From the NCBI GenBank assembly GCA_023415545.1, contig JAEZKJ010000035.1, positions 1 through 51,406 of the forward strand: DNA of 51,406 nt. The letters are read 5' to 3'. Positions within the stretch are counted from its first letter, which is position 1; every line of letters starts with the position of its first letter. Source of the DNA: Bacteroidota bacterium (lineage in GTDB: Bacteria > Bacteroidota > Bacteroidia > Bacteroidales > Bacteroidaceae). The translations under genes and the position numbers were made by a program. Below the pieces are notes generated by a model that was not told the origin of the DNA, did no database searches, and saw only the letters and a list, made by a program, of their open reading frames with translations. Below, in pieces: positions 16,817-24,606 of this stretch.

Positions 16817-19072
16817 TTAATTATACCAATCCAAATTTACATTTGCATTTTGGGCCCAATTTACAAAACTAGGATACTTATCAATTACTGACTGACGTTC
16901 AGAAGGATAGTCCCAATCTATAGGAACAAGAATAGCGTATGGTACATCCCCACTATAAAATGAATTAGTATGTAAAGGAATGTGTATTTCGGCTGAAGAA
17001 CCGGAAGACTTGATATAAATATCCAATTTATCCATTAAATAGTTAATCGGTAAAGATATAACATCCTCGGCAAACTTATATCTAGTGGTAGAACTTGTGT
17101 TTGCCATAGAGCCTTCAGGAGCGCCTAATGCATCATGAACCTCTTTTCCTCCAAAAAGAGGAGTTTCACTTCCACCATCATATTTGTAAAATACATATAG
17201 TTTTTTTGATGCACCTGCTGCAACAAGTTGCACATTAACTTTGTCACCCGAAGCAACAGAATAGACTTTAACAACTACATCATTAAAATCATAATCTCCC
17301 ACTTCCTTAAACATATCTTCAAACGCAAAAGTATATATAGTAGTAGAAGGGGTTGAAGGAGGATCACCACCCGAGTCAGTTGAAAATGCTCTTGAGCATC
17401 CGGATTCAGCTTTTAATGTAATATTATCCAATTCAATCCTACTAGCTCCATTTTCAGTTTTTAACTCAGTTGCTGTAAATCCATTTTCACAAGCATAATC
17501 CGCATTTTTAGAGAGAGTAAGAAGAGTCCATCCTTTATTATCACTTTTAAGATCACCACCTATATATAATAAAGCTCTATTTCCTGTTGCCGGCCCGTAA
17601 ACAAAATTATTGCCACCTTTTTCAAAGTGTAAATTGTTTTCTACAAACATTAGCGCACCTGAGCCCATATTAATCTTTGATTGACCAAATTTTGATATCC
17701 CTTGAAAATAGGTATACGAAGCACCATTAAGGTTTAAAGTAGCTCCATCAATATGAGCAGATGAAGATGTGACTTTAAAAGTACAGTTATTATTAATTTG
17801 AGTAGTATTTGAAGTTGTAGTTAAAGAATTTGTTATAAATGTTCCATCATTAGTTAATATATTACTGTTAGTTAAATTAGTAAGGCCACTAATAGTCATT
17901 GTTGCTGAAGGAAAATTATCAATTTTAGACGAATTATCAGCTTTTAAGCTATTTGAAGTAAATGTTCCTTCATTTATTAATTCATTGTTATTTGATAAAA
18001 GTACATTACCATTAATCGTCATTTTTCCCGATGACGAATTTTCAATATTAGCTAAATAATTAGCTGTTAAACCCGTAGAGATAAATTCCCCTTCATTGCT
18101 AAGTTTACCGGAATTGAGAGTTAAATCGGCACATTCAATTTTACCAATATTATAAAAAGATTTAGAGCTTTCAGTTATATTAATTATAAGCGTACTCTGA
18201 TTATAAAAATTGCCTTTAACTTTTAGCGTCTTATTCGTAGTTATAGTAGCTCCACTGCTAACATATATTGATGAATTTTCTAATGTTTCTAAATCATTTA
18301 TAAATGTTACTTTAGCACCCGGGAGTATATATAATGTATAATCCGTTGTTATCTGATTATTATTGAAAATAACTGTTCCTTTTATATACAAATTTTTGTT
18401 TTTACCGGTACTATTAGAATGAAACTTATCTGATCGAATTGTAACTGAACTTGCTGTACCATCGATATAGTAATTAAAAATATCTTTATTATTAAAAACA
18501 TTATAATCAATTCCAACGTAATTAATGGCACCACTAGGTATATCTGTAGGGAAGGTAATGCTTTCAGAAGTTATGCTTCTACTTGCACTTCTACTGTTGT
18601 AATCAGTGAAAGAACGTGATGCTATACTTCCCTTCTCAACTTCATTACCCCATGATAGTGAAACAGATGAATCTACAAGTTCAGCACTCTGCATTGAACG
18701 ATTATATTTGCTATCCTCTAACACTACATATAAATACTTTATGGTTTTAGCTACATTGAAGTTTAAAGTGGTAGAAGAATTATCTTTTATATTTTCCCTT
18801 TGTGCTATAAGTTTTGCATCTGAACCGGGATTAAATGGATCGGAAGTAAAAACTTTTACTTTATAAGTTTCACTGCTTCTTTGATTTATTGAAACAGAAA
18901 CTTTACATCTAGTTATTAGATTCCAATCTTGATTAGGATCAATATCCTTAACAGGGAAAGCCTCTTTCGATTGTTCTTGTAGTATGGTTGGGTTAAAAAT
19001 TGACTCTTTATCAACACAAGAGGTTAAAAATAATGCTGAGGAAAGAGCATAAATGCAAATATACTTTTTCAT
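16817..19072 (-). CDS. LruC domain-containing surface lipoprotein (1)
   Basis: A 751-residue lipoprotein with the lipobox cysteine at residue 19 (LTSC). A conserved N-terminal box AFPVKDIDPNQDWN (about 38-51) is followed by a long Asn/Ser/Thr-rich middle (about 160-540) made of imperfect repeats of about 40 residues (NEGTF-NSL-MTI-GN type), which suggests a beta-helix or stacked beta-strands. The C-terminal LruC/DUF4842-like domain starts near 578 with EDMFKEVGDYDFNDVVVKVY, whose Asp-rich turn may bind calcium. It is likely surface-exposed. It is paralogous to the protein at 24607-26928. The function of LruC proteins in Bacteroidota is unknown. Confidence 0.85.
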   Translation of the reverse strand: MKKYICIYALSSALFLTSCVDKESIFNPTILQEQSKEAFPVKDIDPNQDWNLITRCKVSVSINQRSSETYKVKVFTSDPFNPGSDAKLIAQRENIKDNSSTTLNFNVAKTIKYLYVVLEDSKYNRSMQSAELVDSSVSLSWGNEVEKGSIASRSFTDYNSRSASRSITSESITFPTDIPSGAINYVGIDYNVFNNKDIFNYYIDGTASSVTIRSDKFHSNSTGKNKNLYIKGTVIFNNNQITTDYTLYILPGAKVTFINDLETLENSSIYVSSGATITTNKTLKVKGNFYNQSTLIINITESSKSFYNIGKIECADLTLNSGKLSNEGEFISTGLTANYLANIENSSSGKMTINGNVLLSNNNELINEGTFTSNSLKADNSSKIDNFPSATMTISGLTNLTNSNILTNDGTFITNSLTTTSNTTQINNNCTFKVTSSSAHIDGATLNLNGASYTYFQGISKFGQSKINMGSGALMFVENNLHFEKGGNNFVYGPATGNRALLYIGGDLKSDNKGWTLLTLSKNADYACENGFTATELKTENGASRIELDNITLKAESGCSRAFSTDSGGDPPSTPSTTIYTFAFEDMFKEVGDYDFNDVVVKVYSVASGDKVNVQLVAAGASKKLYVFYKYDGGSETPLFGGKEVHDALGAPEGSMANTSSTTRYKFAEDVISLPINYLMDKLDIYIKSSGSSAEIHIPLHTNSFYSGDVPYAILVPIDWDYPSERQSVIDKYPSFVNWAQNANVNLDWYN

Positions 19073-19135
19073 ATTTGTAAAGAAATATCTATAAACTCTT
19101 GATTATCAGCAATCAAGACCTAATATTTCATGCAA

Positions 19136-19165
19136 CAAATATAAATAATCTATTTAATTTTCAAA
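19136..19165 (-). promoter_or_regulatory. Promoter of the first LruC gene
   Basis: Minus-strand TATATTTG (19136-19143) with an upstream TTTG (19162-19165) at 18-base spacing; 64 bases upstream of the start. Confidence 0.6.
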
Positions 19166-19181
19166 TAAAAAAAGAATAAAT

Positions 19182-19985
19182 TTAATTAATTTTCTTACTC
19201 TTATAAATCAAATAGATTCCTAGTAATATTAGTGGAATGCTAAGCAACTGTCCGATATTAAAAATCATTCCACTTTCAGAAGCTACTTGTGGATTTTTAA
19301 GGAATTCAAGAGCAAATCTTGAACCAAAGAAAATTAAAAGACTAACTCCAGTTATCAATCCTACATGTTTTTCAAGATGATATTTATGATACATCACCCA
19401 CGAAACTATAAATGCCGCAGCACAATACATCATTTCATATATCTGTGTAGGATGACATCCTTGCCCTGCATAAAGTCTTTGCCACTCACGTGAACGAACA
19501 AATTCAAATCCCCAAGGCATTGAAGTAGGATATCCAAAAATTTCGGAATTCATAAGATTACCAAAACGAATGCAGAAACATACTACTGCAACAGCAGGTA
19601 TCATCCTATCAAATAGCCACCATACGCTTTTGTGAGTTACTCTTTTTGAGAATATTATCAAGGCCAGAATAATTGCGAAAACACCTCCGTGACTTGCTAA
19701 TCCTCCATTCCATATCTTGAATATTTCAATAGGATGTGATCCATAGTAATCCCATTCATAAAATAGACAATGTCCAAGTCGAGCACCTATTATCGTGCTT
19801 ATAAGGCAATACATAAATAGTTTATCAGCCCATGTGTCAGGATAATGTTCTTTTTTAAACAAACGGCTTACCATATCATAGGCTAATAAAAAACCTAATC
19901 CCCACATTAATCCATACCATCTAAGTTCTATATTACCAATATGTAAAATATTTGGATCTACATCCCAAACTATGCTTGAAACCAT
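19182..19985 (-). CDS. lgt: Prolipoprotein diacylglyceryl transferase
   Basis: A 267-residue inner-membrane enzyme that attaches diacylglycerol from phosphatidylglycerol to the lipobox cysteine. It has about seven membrane segments. The signature region is visible as GNLMNSEIFGYPT (about 142-154), the conserved Arg/Gly-rich GARLGHCLFYEWDYY (about 67-81), HPTQIYEM (about 177-184) and GSRFALEFLKNPQ near the C-terminus. It is monocistronic with its own promoter. Its location directly upstream of an LruC lipoprotein gene fits only loosely; it serves all lipoproteins. Confidence 0.95.
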   Translation of the reverse strand: MVSSIVWDVDPNILHIGNIELRWYGLMWGLGFLLAYDMVSRLFKKEHYPDTWADKLFMYCLISTIIGARLGHCLFYEWDYYGSHPIEIFKIWNGGLASHGGVFAIILALIIFSKRVTHKSVWWLFDRMIPAVAVVCFCIRFGNLMNSEIFGYPTSMPWGFEFVRSREWQRLYAGQGCHPTQIYEMMYCAAAFIVSWVMYHKYHLEKHVGLITGVSLLIFFGSRFALEFLKNPQVASESGMIFNIGQLLSIPLILLGIYLIYKSKKIN

Positions 19986-20009
19986 AATCTATATATGTTT
20001 TATTTTATG

Positions 20010-20017
20010 CAAATATA
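20010..20017 (-). promoter_or_regulatory. lgt promoter -7 element
   Basis: Minus-strand TATATTTG, 25 bases upstream of the lgt start, with TTG 20 bases further upstream as a partial -33. Confidence 0.6.
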
Positions 20018-20232
20018 GTCAAGCTAAAATTATAGCACAACTATATATGTTTTATTTTATTTGATATTTTTTTCTAAAACATTACAAACTAACTATTCAA
20101 TTAAGTTGTAAACAATATTAGTAATAAATATAAATGTAGTAAACTGATATAAGATAGGGACCTTCTCGAGTAAAATTTGGTAGGATTAAGTAAAAACAGT
20201 AAACTCTTTGACATAAACATTAAGTTAACATA

Positions 20233-20336
20233 CAGGCAAACTTAATTTATGACTAAAGATAAAACAGTCAACAATTATTAAAAATAAGGTTTAACTCAGT
20301 CAACCTATACTACAAATAAGACTAACAACAGTCAAC
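20233..20336. repeat. Array of CAGTCAAC motifs at exact 32-bp spacing
   Basis: CAGTCAAC occurs at 20265, 20297 and 20329, each exactly 32 bases apart, with a degenerate CAGGCAAA at 20233 in the same register. Two of the units also share AAATAAG at the same offset. An 11-base direct repeat GTTAACATACA (20224-20234 and 20344-20354) flanks the set, 120 bases apart. It lies in a gene-free stretch of about 450 bases between lgt and ddh. The remainder of that stretch is plain AT-rich DNA plus the ddh terminator. Confidence 0.6.
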
Positions 20337-20410
20337 CAAAATCGTTAACATACAATCTTTTATTTAATTTCCAAAGCGAAATATATGTTTCACACTGTGA
20401 AATAGAAAAA

Positions 20411-20442
20411 CCACATTGTGAAACAGGTATTTCACAATGTGG
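20411..20442 (-). terminator. ddh terminator
   Basis: CCACATTGTGAAA pairs perfectly with TTTCACAATGTGG around a six-base loop. On the minus strand it is followed by TTTTTC. It starts about 30 bases after the ddh stop. A second, shorter palindrome TTTCACAcTGTGAAA follows at 20388-20402. Confidence 0.75.
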
Positions 20443-20473
20443 AACGATATTATTTTTTAGAATAAAATTTTAA

Positions 20474-21373
20474 TTATACAAGATGAGAAATAATACTTTC
20501 TCTATCTCCATGAAGAAGATCTATAACAGGAATTTCAATCATTGTATAACAACCTGGTTTCTGTTTCATTGATGCGCGAGCAACACATACTAAAACTTGA
20601 GCTGTTAAAGCAGGATTATTAATACGCATATTGAACTCGAATAGTTGGTTCTGAGTTTTTCCAGATACACCTTTGCGTACCAAATTAACGCCATGTCCCA
20701 TATCTAGAAGGTCATCAACACAAGGAACTTGTGTTACATGAGTCTCATCATTAATAAAATATGCATCATTCTTTATCGCTTTTGCTACATCTTCAAACTT
20801 ATAACCCTCTTCAACCTCAATGTATACCATTCGACGGTGAATACCTGTACCTAAAGGAATAGTCATAGAAAGAGCTGCTTTAACACCTTCAATAGCTTTA
20901 ACTGCTACTGTATGTCCCATACTCATTCCAGGGCCAAAATTAGTATAACTAACACCCTTAGGAGCAATAGCTTCAAGTAAAGTTCTAACAACAGAATCAC
21001 TTCCCGGATCCCATCCTGCAGAAATTATAGAGACAGCATTACCGGCTATAGCCGATTCATTAAGAGATTTGCGTAATGAAGTAATCTGAGTATGGATATC
21101 GAAACTATCAACAGTATTAATACCTAATGCAAGAATCTCTTTAGCATATTTTTCAACACTGCGTGTTGGAGTTGCCAAAATAGCTACATTTACATCATTA
21201 AGTTCAGTGATACTCTTTACAACATCATATTTTTCTAGTTCAGCAGGTCTATTTTCTGCTCCATTACGACGTACAACTCCAGCAATTTCAAAGTCAGGAG
21301 CTGCTTCAAGAGCTTCTAAAACATATTTTCCTATATTGCCATATCCAACGATAGCTGCTCTAATCTTTTTCAT
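20474..21373 (-). CDS. ddh: meso-Diaminopimelate dehydrogenase
   Basis: A 299-residue NADPH-dependent enzyme making meso-2,6-diaminopimelate from tetrahydrodipicolinate in one step, for lysine and peptidoglycan. It has the Rossmann motif AIVGYGNIGKYV (about 6-17), the ATPTRS segment and the substrate region SAGWDPGSDS and GPGMSMGHTVAVK, typical of this family. An upstream in-frame Met at 21481 was rejected because a -7 element (21407-21414) lies inside that extension. It is monocistronic. Confidence 0.93.
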   Translation of the reverse strand: MKKIRAAIVGYGNIGKYVLEALEAAPDFEIAGVVRRNGAENRPAELEKYDVVKSITELNDVNVAILATPTRSVEKYAKEILALGINTVDSFDIHTQITSLRKSLNESAIAGNAVSIISAGWDPGSDSVVRTLLEAIAPKGVSYTNFGPGMSMGHTVAVKAIEGVKAALSMTIPLGTGIHRRMVYIEVEEGYKFEDVAKAIKNDAYFINDETHVTQVPCVDDLLDMGHGVNLVRKGVSGKTQNQLFEFNMRINNPALTAQVLVCVARASMKQKPGCYTMIEIPVIDLLHGDRESIISHLV

Positions 21374-21406
21374 CTCTTTTGTTTTTAAAGTTTTTGTTTT
21401 GAATGA

Positions 21407-21414
21407 CAAAATTA
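21407..21414 (-). promoter_or_regulatory. ddh promoter -7 element
   Basis: Minus-strand TAATTTTG, 34 bases upstream of the start, with TTTG at 21437-21440 (22-base spacing). Confidence 0.55.
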
Positions 21415-21499
21415 ACAAAAACTGAAATTTATAGAACAAATAGAAAGCTAATATTTTAAAATAATTATCATAAACTATCAATTTATAAGTTTGAACATG

Positions 21500-21507
21500 T
21501 AAATTTG
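21500..21507 (+). promoter_or_regulatory. ruvA promoter -7 element
   Basis: TAAATTTG, 22 bases upstream of the chosen ruvA start; it overlaps the alternative upstream TTG start and argues against it. Confidence 0.5.
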
Positions 21508-21528
21508 TATTTATATAAACAAATAATC

Positions 21529-22119
21529 ATGATTGAATATATAAAAGGTGACATTTCTGACTTAACTCCGACCATGGTAGTTATAGATTGTAACGGAGTG
21601 GGCTACGGAATAAATATTTCTTTAAATACTTATTCTGAAATCCAAAATTTTAATAGTACAAAGCTATTTATTTACGAAAACATACGTGAAGATGCTTATG
21701 TACTATATGGCTTTTCTACAAAAAGAGAACGAGAATTATTTTTAATGCTGATTACTGTACCTGGAATAGGTGGAAATACCGCTAGAATGATACTATCTAC
21801 TTTATCTCCATCCGAGTTATGCTCGATAATAAGTACAGGGAACGAAAAAGTATTGAAATCTGTAAAGGGTATAGGATTAAAGACTGCGCAACGAATAATT
21901 GTTGACTTGAAGGATAAAATTATAGGTTCAGGTGTTGATAGCATCGATTTATTAAATATTGCTCCTGTAAACACACAAGTTAATGAAGAGGCTGTTTCTG
22001 CACTTACAATGCTTGGTTTTGTACAGGCACAATCCCAAAAAGTTGTCACAGCAATATTAAAGGAAGAACCGGATGCTCCTGTTGAGAAAGTGATAAAATT
22101 GGCATTAAAGAGGTTATAA
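21529..22119 (+). CDS. ruvA: Holliday junction DNA helicase subunit RuvA
   Basis: A 196-residue protein that binds four-way junctions as a tetramer and loads the RuvB motor. Domain I is an OB fold (MIEYIKGDISDL to about 64). Domain II has two helix-hairpin-helix motifs, VPGIGGNTA (about 77-85) and VKGIGLKTAQRI (about 111-122). The C-terminal domain III (about 145-196) contacts RuvB. The start at 21529 is preferred over 21505, which lies inside the -7 box. It is a lone gene; ruvB is not in the window. Its stop codon lies in the terminator stem. Confidence 0.95.
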   Translation: MIEYIKGDISDLTPTMVVIDCNGVGYGINISLNTYSEIQNFNSTKLFIYENIREDAYVLYGFSTKRERELFLMLITVPGIGGNTARMILSTLSPSELCSIISTGNEKVLKSVKGIGLKTAQRIIVDLKDKIIGSGVDSIDLLNIAPVNTQVNEEAVSALTMLGFVQAQSQKVVTAILKEEPDAPVEKVIKLALKRL

Positions 22120-22133
22120 ATTATAACCTCTTT
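22107..22133. terminator. Bidirectional terminator between ruvA and the convergent lipoprotein gene
   Basis: AAAGAGGTTATAA pairs perfectly with TTATAACCTCTTT around a single-base A centre, followed on plus by TTATTTT. The ruvA stop TAA (22117-22119) is part of the stem. Confidence 0.75.
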
Positions 22134-22961
22134 TTATTTTGATGAAGATTGTTCTTCCATTTTCTTTTTAACGAATCTGATCTTCAAATTAGCCTCTTGT
22201 TTTTCCTTTTTTATCTGTTCGATAGATGATAACACTTTGGCAAGATCCATTAATTTAGTTATTGCTGTTATATCATTAGAAGTCATTGTTGTATTATAAA
22301 CTTTATCACCGATAAATTGGAGATTCAAATTATTCGACTTATTACCTACAATAAAAGCTATCACTCCACCATCATCACCCATCTTATAGTCAGCTTTCTC
22401 TATATGCTTACCACCAATAGTAGTTTCATAACTATCTTTACTATTTGGAGTCTGTGCATATGTATCTCCATCAATAACTTTAACAGCCTTGTGATGTATA
22501 CTACCTCCTGCGCAATAAATTGATGTAATCGACATTTCACCAAGTTCATTAACTTGTCCTCTAAGATATGAACGATTGCTATTTTTTTCAATTGTTTGAG
22601 TTGGATGTAGATAATTACCTATCTCTTGATACTCTTTATCTTTCTCAAGAACAAAATTCTTCTTCAAAGAGTCAAACTCTGCTTGCTTGACAAGCATCAT
22701 GCTGTCAAGATACACAATACTTCTCTCCTGCTCTTTCAAGTCAACTTGTTGCATAAGTTTTATACCGGCTTTTCTAGCTTCGAAAGCTTTAGGATACATT
22801 GTACGTATAGTATCAATATGTAATTTTGACTCATTATAATGACCTTTATTAAAAGCCTCAATAGCTTTTTCAAGATGAGCCTGAGCTTCTTTCTCTCCAT
22901 TGCCATTACATGATGATAAAAGTAGAACTAGTAAAGAATAAACGAGATAGTATCTTTTCAT
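22134..22961 (-). CDS. Lipoprotein with coiled-coil/TPR-like N-terminal region
   Basis: A 275-residue protein with a lipobox cysteine at residue 18 (LLSSC). Residues about 24-70 look like a TPR-type helical hairpin (AHLEKAIEAFNKGHYNESK), followed by a charged coiled-coil stretch (about 75-115) and a more globular middle. The C-terminal helix (about 235-275) is Lys/Glu-rich. I do not recognise a named family, though similar lipoproteins occur in Bacteroidales from memory. It is monocistronic and convergent with ruvA. Confidence 0.8.
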   Translation of the reverse strand: MKRYYLVYSLLVLLLSSCNGNGEKEAQAHLEKAIEAFNKGHYNESKLHIDTIRTMYPKAFEARKAGIKLMQQVDLKEQERSIVYLDSMMLVKQAEFDSLKKNFVLEKDKEYQEIGNYLHPTQTIEKNSNRSYLRGQVNELGEMSITSIYCAGGSIHHKAVKVIDGDTYAQTPNSKDSYETTIGGKHIEKADYKMGDDGGVIAFIVGNKSNNLNLQFIGDKVYNTTMTSNDITAITKLMDLAKVLSSIEQIKKEKQEANLKIRFVKKKMEEQSSSK

Positions 22962-22984
22962 AATGATAAACTTTTTTTATATAG

Positions 22985-22992
22985 CAAAAATA
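22985..22992 (-). promoter_or_regulatory. Promoter -7 element of the coiled-coil lipoprotein gene
   Basis: Minus-strand TATTTTTG, 24 bases upstream of the start codon. Confidence 0.55.
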
Positions 22993-23034
22993 CAATAAAT
23001 TAAAATAGATATTCACATGCAACACAAAATTTAG

Positions 23035-23042
23035 TAATTTTG
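23035..23042 (+). promoter_or_regulatory. Promoter -7 element of the nucleotidyltransferase gene
   Basis: TAATTTTG, 19 bases upstream of the ATG at 23061. A possible upstream TTG start falls within this element and is rejected. Confidence 0.6.
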
Positions 23043-23060
23043 CACTCCTTTATACTGAAT

Positions 23061-24479
23061 ATGAATATAAAAGAACATTTTAATAATAAGATATTTAAAC
23101 TAATTTCCAATGCTGCTGACGAGTTGGATTTAGAGTGCTATGTTGTTGGTGGATATGTAAGAGATATATTTCTGCAACGTCATTCTAAAGACATTGACAT
23201 TGTTGTTGTTGGAAGTGGTATTAAGATGGCTGAACTTTTTGCTAAAAAGCTTGGCAAAGGAGCATATATATCTGTTTTCAAAAACTTTGGCACTGCTCAA
23301 GTAAAATATAAAGATTTAGAGGTAGAGTTTGTTGGAGCAAGAAAAGAGTCATATAGCCACGATAGCCGTAACCCAATTGTTGAAAATGGAACTCTTGAAG
23401 ATGATCAAAACAGAAGAGATTTCACTATCAATGCAATGGCTGTTTGCATGAATAATGACAGATTCGGCGAGTTGATTGACCCATTCAATGGTTTATCCGA
23501 TTTAGAGGAACGTACAATTAAAACTCCACTCGATCCAGATATAACTTTTAGCGATGACCCATTAAGAATGATGCGCTGTATACGATTTGCAACGCAACTA
23601 AATTTCTATATTGAAGACGAAACCTTTATGGCTCTTGAGAGAAACAAGGAGAGAATTGGAATCATATCGAAAGAAAGAATTGCCGATGAACTCAATAAAA
23701 TTATGCTATCTCCTATTCCATCCAAAGGTTTTATTGATTTAGATAGATGCGGTTTATTAGAACTTATTTTCCCTGAACTAATCCAACTTCAAGGAGTAGA
23801 ATCTAAAAATGGTAAGGCTCATAAAGATAATTTCTATCACACTTTAGAAGTATTGGATAATATTTCAAAGAAAACCGACAACTTATGGCTCAGATGGAGT
23901 GCATTACTTCACGATATAGGTAAACCTCGAACTAAGAGATGGGAACCTAAAACAGGATGGACATTCCATAACCATAATTTTATTGGTGAGAAGATGATTC
24001 CTACAATTTTCCGTAACATGAAACTTCCTATGAATGAGAAGATGAAATATGTTCAGAAACTTGTTAGCTTACATATGCGACCAATAGTAATGTCGGATGA
24101 TGTTGTGACTGACTCAGCAGTAAGAAGAATGTTATTCGAAGCCGGTGATGATATTGATGATTTAATGGTTCTTTGTGAAGCAGATATAACATCAAAAAAT
24201 GAAGTTAGAAAAAAGAAGTTTCTTGAGAACTTCAAACTAGTGCGTCAAAAACTAAAAGACATAGAAGAAAAAGATCGCATACGTAATTTCCAACCTCCGG
24301 TAGATGGCGATGAGATTATGAAGGTGTTCAATTTAAAACCTTGCAGTGAAATAGGGCGTTTAAAAAGTTCAATTAAAGATGCTATATTAGATGGTATCAT
24401 TCCGAATGAACATGATGCTGCATTCGAATATATGCTTAAAAAGGCCAAAGAGATTGGGCTTGAGCCGGTAAAAGAATAA
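23061..24479 (+). CDS. CCA-adding-type tRNA nucleotidyltransferase with HD domain
   Basis: A 472-residue class II polynucleotide adenylyltransferase-type protein. The head domain has VVGGYVRDIFL (about 28-38) and the catalytic DIDIVVVG aspartates (about 45-52), followed by RRDFTINAMA and the DPLRMMRCIRFATQL motif. An HD phosphohydrolase domain follows, with the metal motif LLHDIGKPRT. It likely adds or repairs the tRNA 3' CCA end; a poly(A) polymerase role cannot be excluded. It is a single gene followed by a strong terminator. Confidence 0.9.
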   Translation: MNIKEHFNNKIFKLISNAADELDLECYVVGGYVRDIFLQRHSKDIDIVVVGSGIKMAELFAKKLGKGAYISVFKNFGTAQVKYKDLEVEFVGARKESYSHDSRNPIVENGTLEDDQNRRDFTINAMAVCMNNDRFGELIDPFNGLSDLEERTIKTPLDPDITFSDDPLRMMRCIRFATQLNFYIEDETFMALERNKERIGIISKERIADELNKIMLSPIPSKGFIDLDRCGLLELIFPELIQLQGVESKNGKAHKDNFYHTLEVLDNISKKTDNLWLRWSALLHDIGKPRTKRWEPKTGWTFHNHNFIGEKMIPTIFRNMKLPMNEKMKYVQKLVSLHMRPIVMSDDVVTDSAVRRMLFEAGDDIDDLMVLCEADITSKNEVRKKKFLENFKLVRQKLKDIEEKDRIRNFQPPVDGDEIMKVFNLKPCSEIGRLKSSIKDAILDGIIPNEHDAAFEYMLKKAKEIGLEPVKE

Positions 24480-24551
24480 ATAAATATATTTAAGGCTGAC
24501 GCGGTTGATTCTAATTCAAGAATTTGAACGAATTAATAATAAGTTATTGGT

Positions 24552-24580
24552 AAAGAGTTCGGTATTATACCGAACTCTTT
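24552..24580 (+). terminator. Intrinsic terminator after the nucleotidyltransferase gene
   Basis: AAAGAGTTCGGTA pairs perfectly with TACCGAACTCTTT around a TTA loop, followed by CTTTTTAAT. Confidence 0.88.
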
Positions 24581-24606
24581 CTTTTTAATCTCTGCTTAAT
24601 TCTGTA

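Noticed and set aside
20233..20360. A degenerate CRISPR array
   Set aside because: The shared core is only eight bases, the rest of each unit is partly similar in place of unique spacers, and no cas gene is nearby.
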